From positions 1-62,452 of the forward strand of contig JAUWPZ010000002.1 in NCBI GenBank assembly GCA_030611315.1: a DNA stretch of 62,452 bases, given 5' to 3'. A program made the translations under genes and the position numbers. Source of the DNA: Sedimentisphaerales bacterium (GTDB taxonomy: Bacteria > Planctomycetota > Phycisphaerae > Sedimentisphaerales > Anaerobacaceae). Below the pieces are notes generated by a model. That model made no database searches. It saw nothing but the letters and a program-made list of their open reading frames with translations, and was not told the origin of the DNA. How positions within the stretch are numbered: position 1 is the stretch's first letter; each line of letters begins with the position of its first letter. This document shows positions 27,476 through 36,156 of the stretch, in pieces.

Positions 27476-27577
27476 ATAGTGCTTACGATTGAAATTTCCC
27501 GTTTGTTCGCGGGCAAGTAATCTTAAAACAATAATTTACAATCCTAATCGCGGGAATTTATTACCCTTAAGGGTATA
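27476..27577 (+). repeat. Main dispersed repeat, copy 2 of 6
   Basis: It begins ATAGTGCTTACGATTGAAAT and has the CCCGTTTGTTCGCGGG hairpin and the TAATTTACAATC block. It ends with the perfect 14-base palindrome TACCCTTAAGGGTA (27562-27575). It lies between the TPR gene start and the compound repeat at 27661, in + orientation although the flanking genes are on the minus strand. Confidence 0.9.
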
Positions 27578-27660
27578 ACAATACTTTTTTGTCGGTTGTT
27601 TTGTGGTTTCGGATTAGCCTGTAGCGGTTTTTTTGCCTGCATTCCGTTATAATACGATTG

Positions 27661-27770
27661 GTCATTCCAAGCATAACCTATGAGGAATCTATAAAAAAAC
27701 GCCGCAATTCTTTTACGGACTTAACCATATTTAGCTCCGCAATTTATTGCGGGGTACTCATTTTGAAGTC
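27661..27770 (+). repeat. Compound repeat: GTCATTCC unit, GCCGCAA hairpin and TTTAGC hairpin
   Basis: Three units follow one another: GTCATTCC...GAGGAATCT, then TAAAAAAACGCCGCAATTC, then TTTAGCTCCGCAATTTATTG followed by CGGGGTACTCATTTTGAA. The same three units recur in the same order and orientation at 50490-50612, so the compound has been copied as a block. Confidence 0.7.
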
Positions 27771-27815
27771 AGGTTTTGTTAAAGCCCCTAAGCAAAACGC
27801 TGTGCTTTGAGTTTA

Positions 27816-29576
27816 CTACTTCATGTTTATATTCACTGCTTGCGAGGTCGTTGTCGCTCCGAGGTTGTCTGTTGCCTTGGCGGTAATGCTGTTCCAGGAT
27901 GGCTGAAAGCCTGTCCAGGTCATTTTCCACCCGTCACTGCCGTCGGTATCCTGGCCGATTTTTACTCCTTCGGCGAAAAATTCAACCCTGAAAAGCAAAC
28001 TGTAATTCCCCTTCGCATAGGCCTCGATTTCAATCTCTCTGGTACGATTATAGAGGAACGGCTGGCCGTCTATCGGGGTTGTTATATTCACCACCGGTGG
28101 CTCGTGCCATACACACGGTTCGCATTGGCATAGCAGCCATTGACTCGTTAATACCCTCAGGTCAGCAATGTTAACAACGTTATCGACCTCAAGGTCTGCG
28201 CCATCGCACAAATCAGGCCCGTTGCAGTCACTTGCAGGCCACCACCTGGCAAAGATGTCGAAATCGACAAAATTCGTAAAGCAGTCGCCGCTCAGGTCGG
28301 ATTTATCATTCTCTCTCTCTATCCGCCATTGGCGTACGTCCGTCAACCACATCGCTCTGGCGCCCTCATCCCGAACTCGAGGCGTGTTGTCCACAACTGT
28401 CACTGCTACATCGTAGGTCCCCTTTGGCAGCCAACTTGGCTCAAAAGTTAAACCCGTTGCACCGGGGACGTCAAAACCGTCAACCGACCATTGCACGTCT
28501 AAAGTGTGGTCTGTTGGTTCCATTGGAGTTACGAAGAAAACCGTATCGCTTTCAAGCGGTTCTTGCGAATACTCCGTCGCATCGTCTATTGGCGAAACCA
28601 CCCTATAGAAGTTAATAACAAGTTGTTCGACGTTAATCTCCTCGAAAGGGCGGTTCAGGCTTCTCATTTTGGAGTTGTATGTAGGCCGGTATATCCCGTA
28701 CTGGTAATGATGGGCCCCCTCGTAGGTCCCAACATTAGGTTTATCTAACCAGCGATACCACTTGGTTTGATGTGACAGTAACTCGCTTTCGTTATAAATG
28801 CTGACGTTTGGCTTGATTGGCTCATAGCCGCTATACGTCGAACCGTCCAAGTAGTAATACTCGTCGGTTAACTTGCCGAAAGCGTGTCCGCTTTCATGTA
28901 GCATAAACTCCACTGATGAGTTGTGGTTCCCTGCTGCCGTTGCTAAATCAGGATAGCCTGCGCCGCCGTATCGTGAAGAATTAGCCAGGGCCCAAATCAA
29001 CTCAACATCCGGGGCACTACCCGCCGCTTCCCAGGCCTTGCCCACGCTGACGCACAGCAGGCGGGGTATATCACTGCAGTTGTACGTCATATCTAATGCT
29101 GTATCACGGTAGATTCCATAGTCCGGTTCATCTACACCCGACTCATTTGAGACCACGTCCACTTGATGCACGTTAAAAAAGCTCGAATAGGCGCCAAAGG
29201 GTTCTTCGGTAAAGAATCCTCCGACTACATTCAGGACGTGCTCACTATAGGTGTCCAATTCGCTGGCCTGATAGCCGTCTCCGAGAACGACCACGTCGAT
29301 TCGATTGCTCGATGGGCCGTTATCGATTATGGTCGTCACTGGCCATACAGCAGCTGCCTCCAGCAGCGTTTCCCCGCTTACTGTTGGCTCAAAGATGGTA
29401 ATCTTGCCGCCTGTGAGTTGACCGTTTTCGATATAGTCGTAATAGACGGTAACTTCGCCGCTTGGCGGACCGGAATTTGAACGCCGCTCAACGCCGGTTC
29501 TACCTGTGGCTGTCGTTTCTGACTGGTAGAAAACGACTAATAAAAAGCACATAATGACAGTAATTAGCTTGTTAAT
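27816..29576 (-). CDS. Secreted M64-family metallopeptidase with dockerin-like module
   Basis: I place the start at an ATT codon (29576), because GGAGG lies 8 bases upstream and the frame then reads MNKLITVIMCFLLVVFYQ, a complete signal peptide. The first ATG (29552) would remove most of it. The M64 domain shows NRIDVVVLGDGYQ and the zinc motif HESGHAFGKLTDEY (HExxHxxGxxxDE). After an Ig-like region (about 340-400) comes a planctomycete-type dockerin pair (DLSGDCFTNFVDFDIFARWW, then VVNIADLRVLTSQWL) and a final Ig-like domain. It probably degrades proteins outside the cell. It is known in the IgA-peptidase clan, but the substrate here is unknown. Confidence 0.85.
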   Translation of the reverse strand: MNKLITVIMCFLLVVFYQSETTATGRTGVERRSNSGPPSGEVTVYYDYIENGQLTGGKITIFEPTVSGETLLEAAAVWPVTTIIDNGPSSNRIDVVVLGDGYQASELDTYSEHVLNVVGGFFTEEPFGAYSSFFNVHQVDVVSNESGVDEPDYGIYRDTALDMTYNCSDIPRLLCVSVGKAWEAAGSAPDVELIWALANSSRYGGAGYPDLATAAGNHNSSVEFMLHESGHAFGKLTDEYYYLDGSTYSGYEPIKPNVSIYNESELLSHQTKWYRWLDKPNVGTYEGAHHYQYGIYRPTYNSKMRSLNRPFEEINVEQLVINFYRVVSPIDDATEYSQEPLESDTVFFVTPMEPTDHTLDVQWSVDGFDVPGATGLTFEPSWLPKGTYDVAVTVVDNTPRVRDEGARAMWLTDVRQWRIERENDKSDLSGDCFTNFVDFDIFARWWPASDCNGPDLCDGADLEVDNVVNIADLRVLTSQWLLCQCEPCVWHEPPVVNITTPIDGQPFLYNRTREIEIEAYAKGNYSLLFRVEFFAEGVKIGQDTDGSDGWKMTWTGFQPSWNSITAKATDNLGATTTSQAVNINMK

Positions 29577-29753
29577 TTCTATATCCTCCAGCTCGGCAAA
29601 TCATCTTCTATATGGTTATTGTACCACAAATAGCGGTGTGGAATCAACATAAAGATGCCAAAAATCGCTTATCTCCGATAAATATCTCTTGTATAATCGA
29701 AATTTCGTGGTTATTTTGTGTAATACGATGGTTTTAATTATCGGAGAAATGTC

Positions 29754-30551
29754 ATGAACATCAAACAAACTATGATTCAACAATCGCCGTCTCGTAACCG
29801 TGTATCTGCGGTGCAGCCTGTCTTTCGCAAGGCCCTGCTCGCTATATTGCTTTTATTTGTTGTTCTCATCCTCGGAGCATGTCGTCAATCGTACCCGCTG
29901 GCTTCGCCCAATGAGCCGAATGATGCGCCGCCGCCGAGTGGGCCGAATGATGTGCCGTCTCCGCCAATTGAACCGAATGCAGCGCCGGTCCCACCCTCAG
30001 ACCAAACAAGCCTCTTTGACGGCAAGAACCTGGGAATGTGGAAAATCACTGATTTCGGCGGCCAGGGTAACGTCTATGCAAAGGATAACTGCATCTTTCT
30101 CGAAATCGGCAGCGATATGACCGGAGTTACCTGGACAGGACCTGTTGTACGAATGAACTATGAGATTACGTTCGATGCCAAGCGCGTCAGTGGCACCGAT
30201 ATCTTCTGTGGGTTCACCTTTCCCGTCGGAGAAAATCCCTGCTCGCTAATCCTCGGTGGGTGGGGCGGCGAGGTCTGCGGACTGTCGAATATCAACTACT
30301 ATGACGCCTCCGATAATGAGACTACACGGCTCGTCCCCTTTGAGAATGGCCGATGGTATCACGTCCGCTTGCGAGTCACCCCCGGCAGGATTGAAGCCTG
30401 GCTCGACGATGAAGAGCTTGTGAACATCGAAATTGGCGACCGAAAAATTGACATCCGGGCCGAGATGGACCTCTCGCAGCCGCTTGGTATCGCAACCTGG
30501 CAAACCGCCGGTGCAATTCGCAACATATATCTCAAAAAGCTCGCGGATTAA
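29754..30551 (+). CDS. Lipoprotein with DUF1080 (3-keto-disaccharide hydrolase-like) domain
   Basis: The ATG has GGAGA upstream. The 265-residue product has a long basic leader, a hydrophobic segment and the lipobox LILGAC (Cys about 43). A Pro/Asn-rich linker (about 45-82) follows, then a concanavalin-like DUF1080 domain starting SLFDGKNLGMWKITDFGG and containing WYHVRLRVTPGRIEAWLDDE. DUF1080 proteins in Planctomycetes bind or hydrolyse oxidised sugars. It is the first gene of the carbohydrate region and is likely to face the periplasm from the outer or inner membrane. Confidence 0.85.
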   Translation: MNIKQTMIQQSPSRNRVSAVQPVFRKALLAILLLFVVLILGACRQSYPLASPNEPNDAPPPSGPNDVPSPPIEPNAAPVPPSDQTSLFDGKNLGMWKITDFGGQGNVYAKDNCIFLEIGSDMTGVTWTGPVVRMNYEITFDAKRVSGTDIFCGFTFPVGENPCSLILGGWGGEVCGLSNINYYDASDNETTRLVPFENGRWYHVRLRVTPGRIEAWLDDEELVNIEIGDRKIDIRAEMDLSQPLGIATWQTAGAIRNIYLKKLAD

Positions 30552-30676
30552 TCTATAACCCATGTCATGAAAATGATGTTCAGTTGCCGAACTCGTTATT
30601 TTGACATCATTGTGGCTGAAATATCTTTGTGATGAAGTTGTTCTGTACTACTCTGTAACATTTGATTTTGTGAGTT

Positions 30677-30732
30677 GTCATTCCTGCGAAACTTGTGCCC
30701 GCGAAAGCGGGTAGCGGGTAGCGGGAATCCAG
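30677..30732 (+). repeat. GTCATTCC-type palindromic repeat with nested micro-module
   Basis: The outer ends GTCATTCCTGCGAA and GCGGGAATCC form a REP-like hairpin. Between them is an inserted ACTTGTGCCCGCGAAAGCGG-GTAG unit, matching the CTTGTGCC...GGTA modules found in other repeats of this window. It lies in the 298-bp gap between the DUF1080 lipoprotein and the esterase. I see nothing else in that gap. Confidence 0.65.
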
Positions 30733-30849
30733 TTTGTTAATTGGCTGAATTCACCGTCAAACGGGAACAACTTCTATCCATAAATTAAAATATCATAAGG
30801 TAGTGGTTTCTGGTAATAGTTTTCACTTTTTCTTAAAAGGAGCAGCCTC

Positions 30850-31932
30850 ATGACATCTCTTCGATACATCCTGGTTTTAGTGGTATTAGGCGTTTTCACC
30901 GGTGTTGGCTTGGCCAATGTCCCGGAATCGGCCTTTAACAGGGACCCGTGGCCCGCAGCCAGGGAAGGACCGGTGAAAGTATTTATCCTGGCCGGCCAGT
31001 CAAACATGCAGGGCCATGCCGCCTTGCGCACCCTCGAATACCTTATCTACAACGCCGAGACCGCCGAAGAATACGAGCAGTGGAAGGACCGCTGGGGCGA
31101 CTGGTACGAACGCAGCGATGTTTGGATATGGACGATGGACGGCCAGCGCTACGGCAACCTCAAACCGGGCTTCGGCCAGAGTGACAAGAAGCTCGGTCCG
31201 GAGCTGGGCTTTGGGTGGGTGATGGGCGAGCACATGGACGAGCAGGTTTTGCTGATAAAGACCTGCTGGGGCGGCAGGAGCGTCAAGCGAGACTTTTTGC
31301 CACCGAGCGCAGATTTGCCCCCGGATGAAGTCCTCCAGAAAGAACTTCAGAACGCTAAAAAGAAGAACCCGGACACTACGATGGATGACGTCAAAGCAAG
31401 ATACGGCAAGGCCTACAGGGACATGATTACACACGTCAACGAAGTGCTGGGCAACCTCAAGCAGCTCTTTCCCAAGTACGACGAGAAACGGGGCTATGAG
31501 TTGGCCGGGTTCGTCTTCTTCCAGGGCTGGAACGATATGATTGATGGTTCACAGCGTGGGGAGAAGTACGCCACGTACACCAAGCGGCTGCAGCAGTTGT
31601 TCAAGGACGTGCGAAAGGATTTGAAAGCGCCGAAACTTCCGGTGATTATCGGCGAGCTGGGCGCCGGAAAACGCGGCGACTTCCAGGCGGCCCAGGAGGC
31701 CGCGGCGAAATTGCCCGAGTTCGAGGGCAACGTTAAGTTCGTCAAGACACGCCAGTACTGGGAACCCGAGGTCGAGGAGATGGTCAACAAGGGCGTGTGG
31801 AAAGGCCCGGACTGGGTAAAGTTCTACAATGTCGGCTCCGAACGCGGCTACCACTACCTCGGCAGCGCCAGGATATATTACAAGATGGGCAAGGCCTTTG
31901 CCGAGGGCATGGTCGAATTGCTCGGAAAGTAA
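30850..31932 (+). CDS. Secreted sialate O-acetylesterase-like carbohydrate esterase (SASA domain)
   Basis: AAAAGGAGC precedes the ATG. The 360-residue protein has a 22-residue signal peptide. Its SGNH-type SASA core begins VFILAGQSNMQGH (block I, with the nucleophile Ser), continues with KTCWGGRSV and FFQGWNDMI, and ends with HYLGSARIYYKMGKAF, which carries the His. These enzymes remove acetyl groups from sugars or polysaccharides. The location beside pectinase- and lyase-like genes suggests deacetylation of a plant or algal polymer. Confidence 0.85.
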   Translation: MTSLRYILVLVVLGVFTGVGLANVPESAFNRDPWPAAREGPVKVFILAGQSNMQGHAALRTLEYLIYNAETAEEYEQWKDRWGDWYERSDVWIWTMDGQRYGNLKPGFGQSDKKLGPELGFGWVMGEHMDEQVLLIKTCWGGRSVKRDFLPPSADLPPDEVLQKELQNAKKKNPDTTMDDVKARYGKAYRDMITHVNEVLGNLKQLFPKYDEKRGYELAGFVFFQGWNDMIDGSQRGEKYATYTKRLQQLFKDVRKDLKAPKLPVIIGELGAGKRGDFQAAQEAAAKLPEFEGNVKFVKTRQYWEPEVEEMVNKGVWKGPDWVKFYNVGSERGYHYLGSARIYYKMGKAFAEGMVELLGK

Positions 31933-31947
31933 ATGTCCCGATTGAAT

Positions 31948-32095
31948 ATAGTGCTCTCACTTGAAATTTCCTGTTTGTTCGCTTGCCCCATAGGGGCGGG
32001 TAACTTGTGCCACAGGTACTTGTGCCACAGGTAGTGCCTTTAGAACAATAAGTTACAATCTTACTCGCGGGAATTTACTACCCTTCAAGGGTATA
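31948..32095 (+). repeat. Main dispersed repeat, copy 3 of 6, with nested insertion
   Basis: ATAGTGCTCTCACTTGAAAT begins the copy and CCCTTCAAGGGTATA ends it. Between the CGCGGG-type hairpin and the TTTAGAACAATAAGTTACAA block sit two tandem ACTTGTGCCACAGGT units that are absent from copies 1, 2, 4 and 6. The hairpin region itself also carries GCCCCATAGGGGCGGG, another small palindrome. Confidence 0.85.
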
Positions 32096-32153
32096 GATTC
32101 TCTTTCAGGCTCAAAAACGCAACGCTAAGGACTTGTAAAAAAATAAGGTTTCG

Positions 32154-32260
32154 TTTTGGCTACAGCGAGGACAAGGCTGGCAAGGAAGCAAAACGCAGGC
32201 CTACTGGTTGGTAGTCCGAGTTTTGCTGACACCGCCGGCCGAAGCCACAGCCAGCCAAAA
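32154..32260. other. Nested inverted repeats, possible structured RNA
   Basis: GGCTGGC (32175-32181) pairs with GCCAGCC (32250-32256), and inside it GCAAAAC (32188-32194) pairs with GTTTTGC (32220-32226). TTTTGGC (32154) and GCCAAAA (32254) offer an alternative outer stem. It lies between the esterase and the MATE gene. It could be a terminator-like or small RNA structure, but no similar copy is present in the window. Confidence 0.3.
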
Positions 32261-32285
32261 ATGGAAGATAATTTATTTACAGGTC

Positions 32286-33713
32286 CTAATCAATCCCGGT
32301 CTCTGTCTCCAGCGGCACAGCTCCGGCTCTTCGCTTGAACAAATCTATATTCATCCATCGGTTGCTTTTGAACCTCCATCTGTTCGCCAGGCCCACTGCA
32401 ACGATGCTGAATGTTGCCGCGAGCCACGGCCCAACGGCCCCGAGCGATGGATGCAGATAGACTATCATCACCCCACCAACACCCATTATCAGCACGGCTC
32501 CCACCGCGGAAACAACCGCAAGCCACACCGTATCGCCGGCTCCTCGAAGAGCTCCGCCGTAAATAGTTCTGGCGGCGTGGAAAACCTGGTACACCGCTGC
32601 ACATATAAGAATTTTGACTCCGACTTCTATTACCTTTTCGTCGGACGACCAAAAGCCCATCAGCGCTTCCCTGAATAAATAAAAGCAAATTCCCACCAGA
32701 CCCATATAAACCAGACCGACTAACAAGCAGATGCTTGTTTGTTTGGCCGCCAATTCTTTTTTGCCCGCGCCTATGCTCTTGCCCACTGCCGCCGCCAGTG
32801 CGGTGCTTATACCGACCACCGGCATCACCGAAAAGCTCGTGTATGAAAGCACCGCACTTGTAGCAGCAAGAGATTCTTTGCCGAACTTGCCCACCAGCCA
32901 TACCAGGATTATCCCCCAGAACGCAACATTTACCGACAGACCAAGCCCCGCTGGAAGACCAACCTTCAGCAAATCATACATCTTGCCGAAATTAATCTTC
33001 AGCGAACGCCGCGTTTGAAATCCTCTGTTCATCCGCCCGCTGAGCAGTATCGCCATATTCACACATGCTGCAACCCCTATCCCGATAAATGTTCCCCAGC
33101 CCGCTCCTGCTATCCCAAGCCGTGGAAAACCGAATTTCCCGAAAATCAGCACGTAATTCGCTATGACATTTACAATCTGCCCGCATAGTGATGCGCACAT
33201 CGTAACTATCGGCTTATGAATCCCTATAAAAAACTGGTTGCACGACCAGTTGATTACCGCCAGAATATGGGCATAGAGCATAATCCGAAGATATATCACC
33301 TCCATTTGTACCACCGTATCCTCCTGGCCCATCATCTTGAATATCCACGGCGCCGTCGGCCACATAACTGCCACAGCAACTAAAAAATAAGCAAATCCCA
33401 TAAATATGGTTTGCCATAGATAATTCGAGCAGTCCTTTCTCGCGCCTCTGCCCAAGGTCTGGCTCACGAAAGTATTCAGGCTGGTCATCGTGCCCATCGC
33501 AAAACCGCCCACAAGAAAGCTTACAAATCCCGCAGGCAATATCGCCGCCAGTTCGTTTGTCCCTAATCGCGACACCATAAACCTGTCAACGAACTGCATT
33601 ATCGTAAAGGATATCGTAGTCACCACCACCGGCGAGGCCAGCTTCAGCATATACCCCGGTGAAGTCTCGTCAACAGACTCGTTTCCCAAAAGCCTCGATT
33701 GTTCATACGTCAT
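32286..33713 (-). CDS. MATE-family multidrug/solute efflux transporter
   Basis: The start is the ATG at 33713, sharing one base with the stop of the upstream gene (TGATG). The 475-residue protein shows about 12 membrane helices in two MatE halves. Family-typical segments include ASPVVVTTISFTIMQFVDRF near the N-terminus, NVIANYVLIFGKFGFPRLGI-AGAGWGT and GGALRGAGDT. Such carriers expel cationic compounds in exchange for sodium or protons. It is coupled to the YggU-like gene, not obviously to the glycan genes. Confidence 0.9.
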   Translation of the reverse strand: MTYEQSRLLGNESVDETSPGYMLKLASPVVVTTISFTIMQFVDRFMVSRLGTNELAAILPAGFVSFLVGGFAMGTMTSLNTFVSQTLGRGARKDCSNYLWQTIFMGFAYFLVAVAVMWPTAPWIFKMMGQEDTVVQMEVIYLRIMLYAHILAVINWSCNQFFIGIHKPIVTMCASLCGQIVNVIANYVLIFGKFGFPRLGIAGAGWGTFIGIGVAACVNMAILLSGRMNRGFQTRRSLKINFGKMYDLLKVGLPAGLGLSVNVAFWGIILVWLVGKFGKESLAATSAVLSYTSFSVMPVVGISTALAAAVGKSIGAGKKELAAKQTSICLLVGLVYMGLVGICFYLFREALMGFWSSDEKVIEVGVKILICAAVYQVFHAARTIYGGALRGAGDTVWLAVVSAVGAVLIMGVGGVMIVYLHPSLGAVGPWLAATFSIVAVGLANRWRFKSNRWMNIDLFKRRAGAVPLETETGID

Positions 33714-34027
33714 CAGTCGCAACCTTTTTTCTCAAGCCCAAGCCCTCGCAGCAGCGTCTCAACAGAAATCCCCCGAACCCGAATCTGCTTAACAGCCGTA
33801 GTTTCCCCCGAGATTATACTAACAGCTTTCTTTTTTACCCTGAGTTGTCCGGCCAGATACTCAACCAGGCACTTATTTGCTTTCCCCTTCTCCGGTGCCG
33901 CCGATACCTTAATCTTTAGCGCTCCGTTGAGCAGGCCGCAAATCCGCGTCTGCGTTTTGCTGCCGGGCACAATCTTGGCCGTAAAAACCACACCTTCCTC
34001 AACTTCTCGAACCGTCGGATTAGCCAT
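33713..34027 (-). CDS. DUF167/YggU-family protein
   Basis: The 104-residue product has the DUF167 core: VPGSKTQTRICG, then LKIKVSAAPEKGKANKCLVE and VSIISGETTAVKQIRV. The family is small, widespread and structurally known, but its function is not established. The stop overlaps the MATE start, and a further small gene begins 24 bp upstream, so the three are probably one transcript. Confidence 0.88.
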   Translation of the reverse strand: MANPTVREVEEGVVFTAKIVPGSKTQTRICGLLNGALKIKVSAAPEKGKANKCLVEYLAGQLRVKKKAVSIISGETTAVKQIRVRGISVETLLRGLGLEKKGCD

Positions 34028-34051
34028 AGTAAATAAGATAAACGCCTAACG

Positions 34052-34348
34052 CTAAATCTCCTTGATATTTCTGCCGATTGCCAGTTGTACGTACTTTTCA
34101 ATCTGCTCGGCCAATTCACCAATTGATGCAAGCTGGAAATCTTCGTAATGTTCCGGCACAAATCCCTCGTTCAGCGTCTTCTTGAAAATTCTGACCCTTA
34201 TGACGGAAGGCTCGGCGTCCGACTTGCTGAAATCACTGTCTTTATGCTCCGTAAGCTCCACTCGCCAGTCTTCGCTTATGAAAACCAGGCACTTGCCCGT
34301 AAATACCGCCATCGGAAAATAATCGCGTAATATTTTAAGAGTTTCCAT
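34052..34348 (-). CDS. Small conserved-looking hypothetical protein
   Basis: The 98-residue frame METLKILRDYFPMAVF... is mixed alpha/beta, with a central acidic region and a C-terminal amphipathic helix (IGELAEQIEKYVQLAIG). It has no signal peptide or membrane segment. I do not recognise the family. It lies 24 bp upstream of the DUF167 gene on the same strand, which supports real expression. Confidence 0.6.
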   Translation of the reverse strand: METLKILRDYFPMAVFTGKCLVFISEDWRVELTEHKDSDFSKSDAEPSVIRVRIFKKTLNEGFVPEHYEDFQLASIGELAEQIEKYVQLAIGRNIKEI

Positions 34349-34379
34349 TTGTTTTTGATGTGTCCTGAGAACCTTTCGT

Positions 34380-35996
34380 TCAATTCGTCCGATTGTTGTC
34401 CGGATAGACTGCTTTCTTTTTTGTCTGTTTCCCTGTTTCCAGAATTCGTTTTACGTTAATCATATTGTTATTCAAAAGAGTAATATCATCTGACTCGTTA
34501 CCATCCACTCGGACAAATGTTGTAACCGGATTTCGCGGGCTGCATCCATGAATAAAGGCGCCGCGAACTTGCTTAAGCCATATCAAAGCATTTGTTGACG
34601 CCATGCTTTCCGCGTCAAAATCGAATATCTCCAGGTCCTCAACATCATCAAAGACCATGGCGGGCCGAAGCTCCGGATTGTCGAATCCCAAATCCACATG
34701 ATGAAACGCGATACTCTTCGCGTGACGGACGTAAAATCCGTAAGCCGGAAGCGTCCCGTACATTCTGCAGCTTGGATATGCTTCCGGACGCTCAGGTATC
34801 TCTCTGTTCGCGTCCTCTGACGTGCCGCCTCCCTTAAACCGAATCCTGATGTTCGACAGGGTAACGTCCTCTACCGCAAATCCGGGTAGTCCGGTGATAT
34901 GGCATCCCACGACTCTCTTGCCGACGGGTTCTATCCAGCCGCCAACTTCGCTCGCCTGAACATTGCTTATCATAATGTTCCGCACCTTGCCTGCCCCTGG
35001 CTTTTCCTTTCTGTCGTACAGCCGACCGCGGTTTCCCAGGCGGATGAATATCGCGCTGCCCTTTACATTTCTCATCGTGATATTGCTGATATTAACGCGG
35101 TCAAGGGTCCCGCCATCGACAATCTCAAGGGCGATACCGGAGTTGCGAGTGTCGTATATCGTACAGTTGCCGACCGTTATATTTTGAAACCCGCCGCCGG
35201 ATTCCGTGCCGAACTTTATGGCAGAGGCATTGCTGCTCACTATGCAGTTCGTTATCGTTACGTTCCTGCAGGGCCGTAACGATGTGCTCTTGAGTACAAT
35301 GCCGTCATCGTCGCTGTTTATCACGCAGTTCGATATCCGCACCTGCTGACAACTGTTAATATTAAGCCCGTCTTCATTCCGTCCGGGGGCGCTTGCATAC
35401 CGCCGCTTCTCTATGTCCGGATTAATCCTGCTCTCGACCGTAACCCCGTCGATAACAAGATTGTCACATTTGAAGTAGTGTTGTATCCAGGTCGTGGAGT
35501 TGCGAAGAATAACGTCCTGGACCCTTACGTTTTTGCACTGAACAAAGTGGATTAGATGCTTTCTTACTTTCGGAAATTCCTTGCTGACCGCGCCGTGGCC
35601 GTCGATTGCGCCACGCCCTGCGATACTGATGTTATCCGCTTTCTCAGCGTAAACCAGACTCCGGTGCGTATAATCGTCTTTGTTTCTGCTGGCTAAGAGA
35701 ATCGCGCCTCCTTCGACATAAAGCCCGACATTATTCTTTAGCTTTATGCCTCCGCTCAGAAACGTCCCGTTGCTCAGATAAACACTCCCGCCGCCTGCCT
35801 GCGAGCAGGCGTCAATCGCAGCTTGAATGGCTTTGGTGTCCGGCTTTACTCCGTCGCCGGCGGCACCGTAATCGCGCACGTCATACAGCCCTCTTGTGTG
35901 TTGCCCCTTCGTTGCCGCCAAAGCTGTTCGCCCGGGCATACCGAATGACATCACGCCAACCAAAAGGCCGAGGCAGATAAAGCGAACTTTAATGAT
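34380..35996 (-). CDS. Exported GH28 polygalacturonase-like glycosidase
   Basis: The protein is a right-handed beta-helix of the GH28 family. It begins YDVRDYGAAGDGVKPDTKAI and has GGGSVYLSNGTF, GRGAIDGHG, NEDGLNINSC and NSDDDGIVLKS, which hold the catalytic Asp residues. The usual GHG motif is replaced by SAIKFGTES. AAAGGAG lies 8 bases before an ATC codon (35996), followed by ATT (35993). Starting there gives a short n-region signal peptide (KVRFICLGLLVGVM). The in-frame ATG at 36029 has no ribosome site and would add a hydrophilic leader. It probably cleaves galacturonan or a related polymer outside the cytoplasm. Confidence 0.82.
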   Translation of the reverse strand: MIKVRFICLGLLVGVMSFGMPGRTALAATKGQHTRGLYDVRDYGAAGDGVKPDTKAIQAAIDACSQAGGGSVYLSNGTFLSGGIKLKNNVGLYVEGGAILLASRNKDDYTHRSLVYAEKADNISIAGRGAIDGHGAVSKEFPKVRKHLIHFVQCKNVRVQDVILRNSTTWIQHYFKCDNLVIDGVTVESRINPDIEKRRYASAPGRNEDGLNINSCQQVRISNCVINSDDDGIVLKSTSLRPCRNVTITNCIVSSNASAIKFGTESGGGFQNITVGNCTIYDTRNSGIALEIVDGGTLDRVNISNITMRNVKGSAIFIRLGNRGRLYDRKEKPGAGKVRNIMISNVQASEVGGWIEPVGKRVVGCHITGLPGFAVEDVTLSNIRIRFKGGGTSEDANREIPERPEAYPSCRMYGTLPAYGFYVRHAKSIAFHHVDLGFDNPELRPAMVFDDVEDLEIFDFDAESMASTNALIWLKQVRGAFIHGCSPRNPVTTFVRVDGNESDDITLLNNNMINVKRILETGKQTKKKAVYPDNNRTN

Positions 35997-36042
35997 ACCA
36001 GAGTCTCCTTTCCACTTAAGCTGCTCCATACACAAAGCTTAT

Positions 36043-36144
36043 ATAGTGCTCTCAGTTGAAATTTCCTGTTTGTTCGCGGGTAAATGGCTTTAGAACAATA
36101 AGTTACAATCTTACTCGCGGGAATTTATTACCCTTAAGGGTATA
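36043..36144 (+). repeat. Main dispersed repeat, copy 4 of 6
   Basis: ATAGTGCTCTCAGTTGAAAT is followed by CCTGTTTGTTCGCGGG, TTTAGAACAATAAGTTACAA and CGCGGGAATTTATTACCC, ending TTAAGGGTATA. It fills the gap between the stop of the DUF1080/TIM-barrel gene and the GH28 start. It has no nested module and is close to the family consensus. Confidence 0.9.
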
Positions 36145-36156
36145 CATACCCAACTG

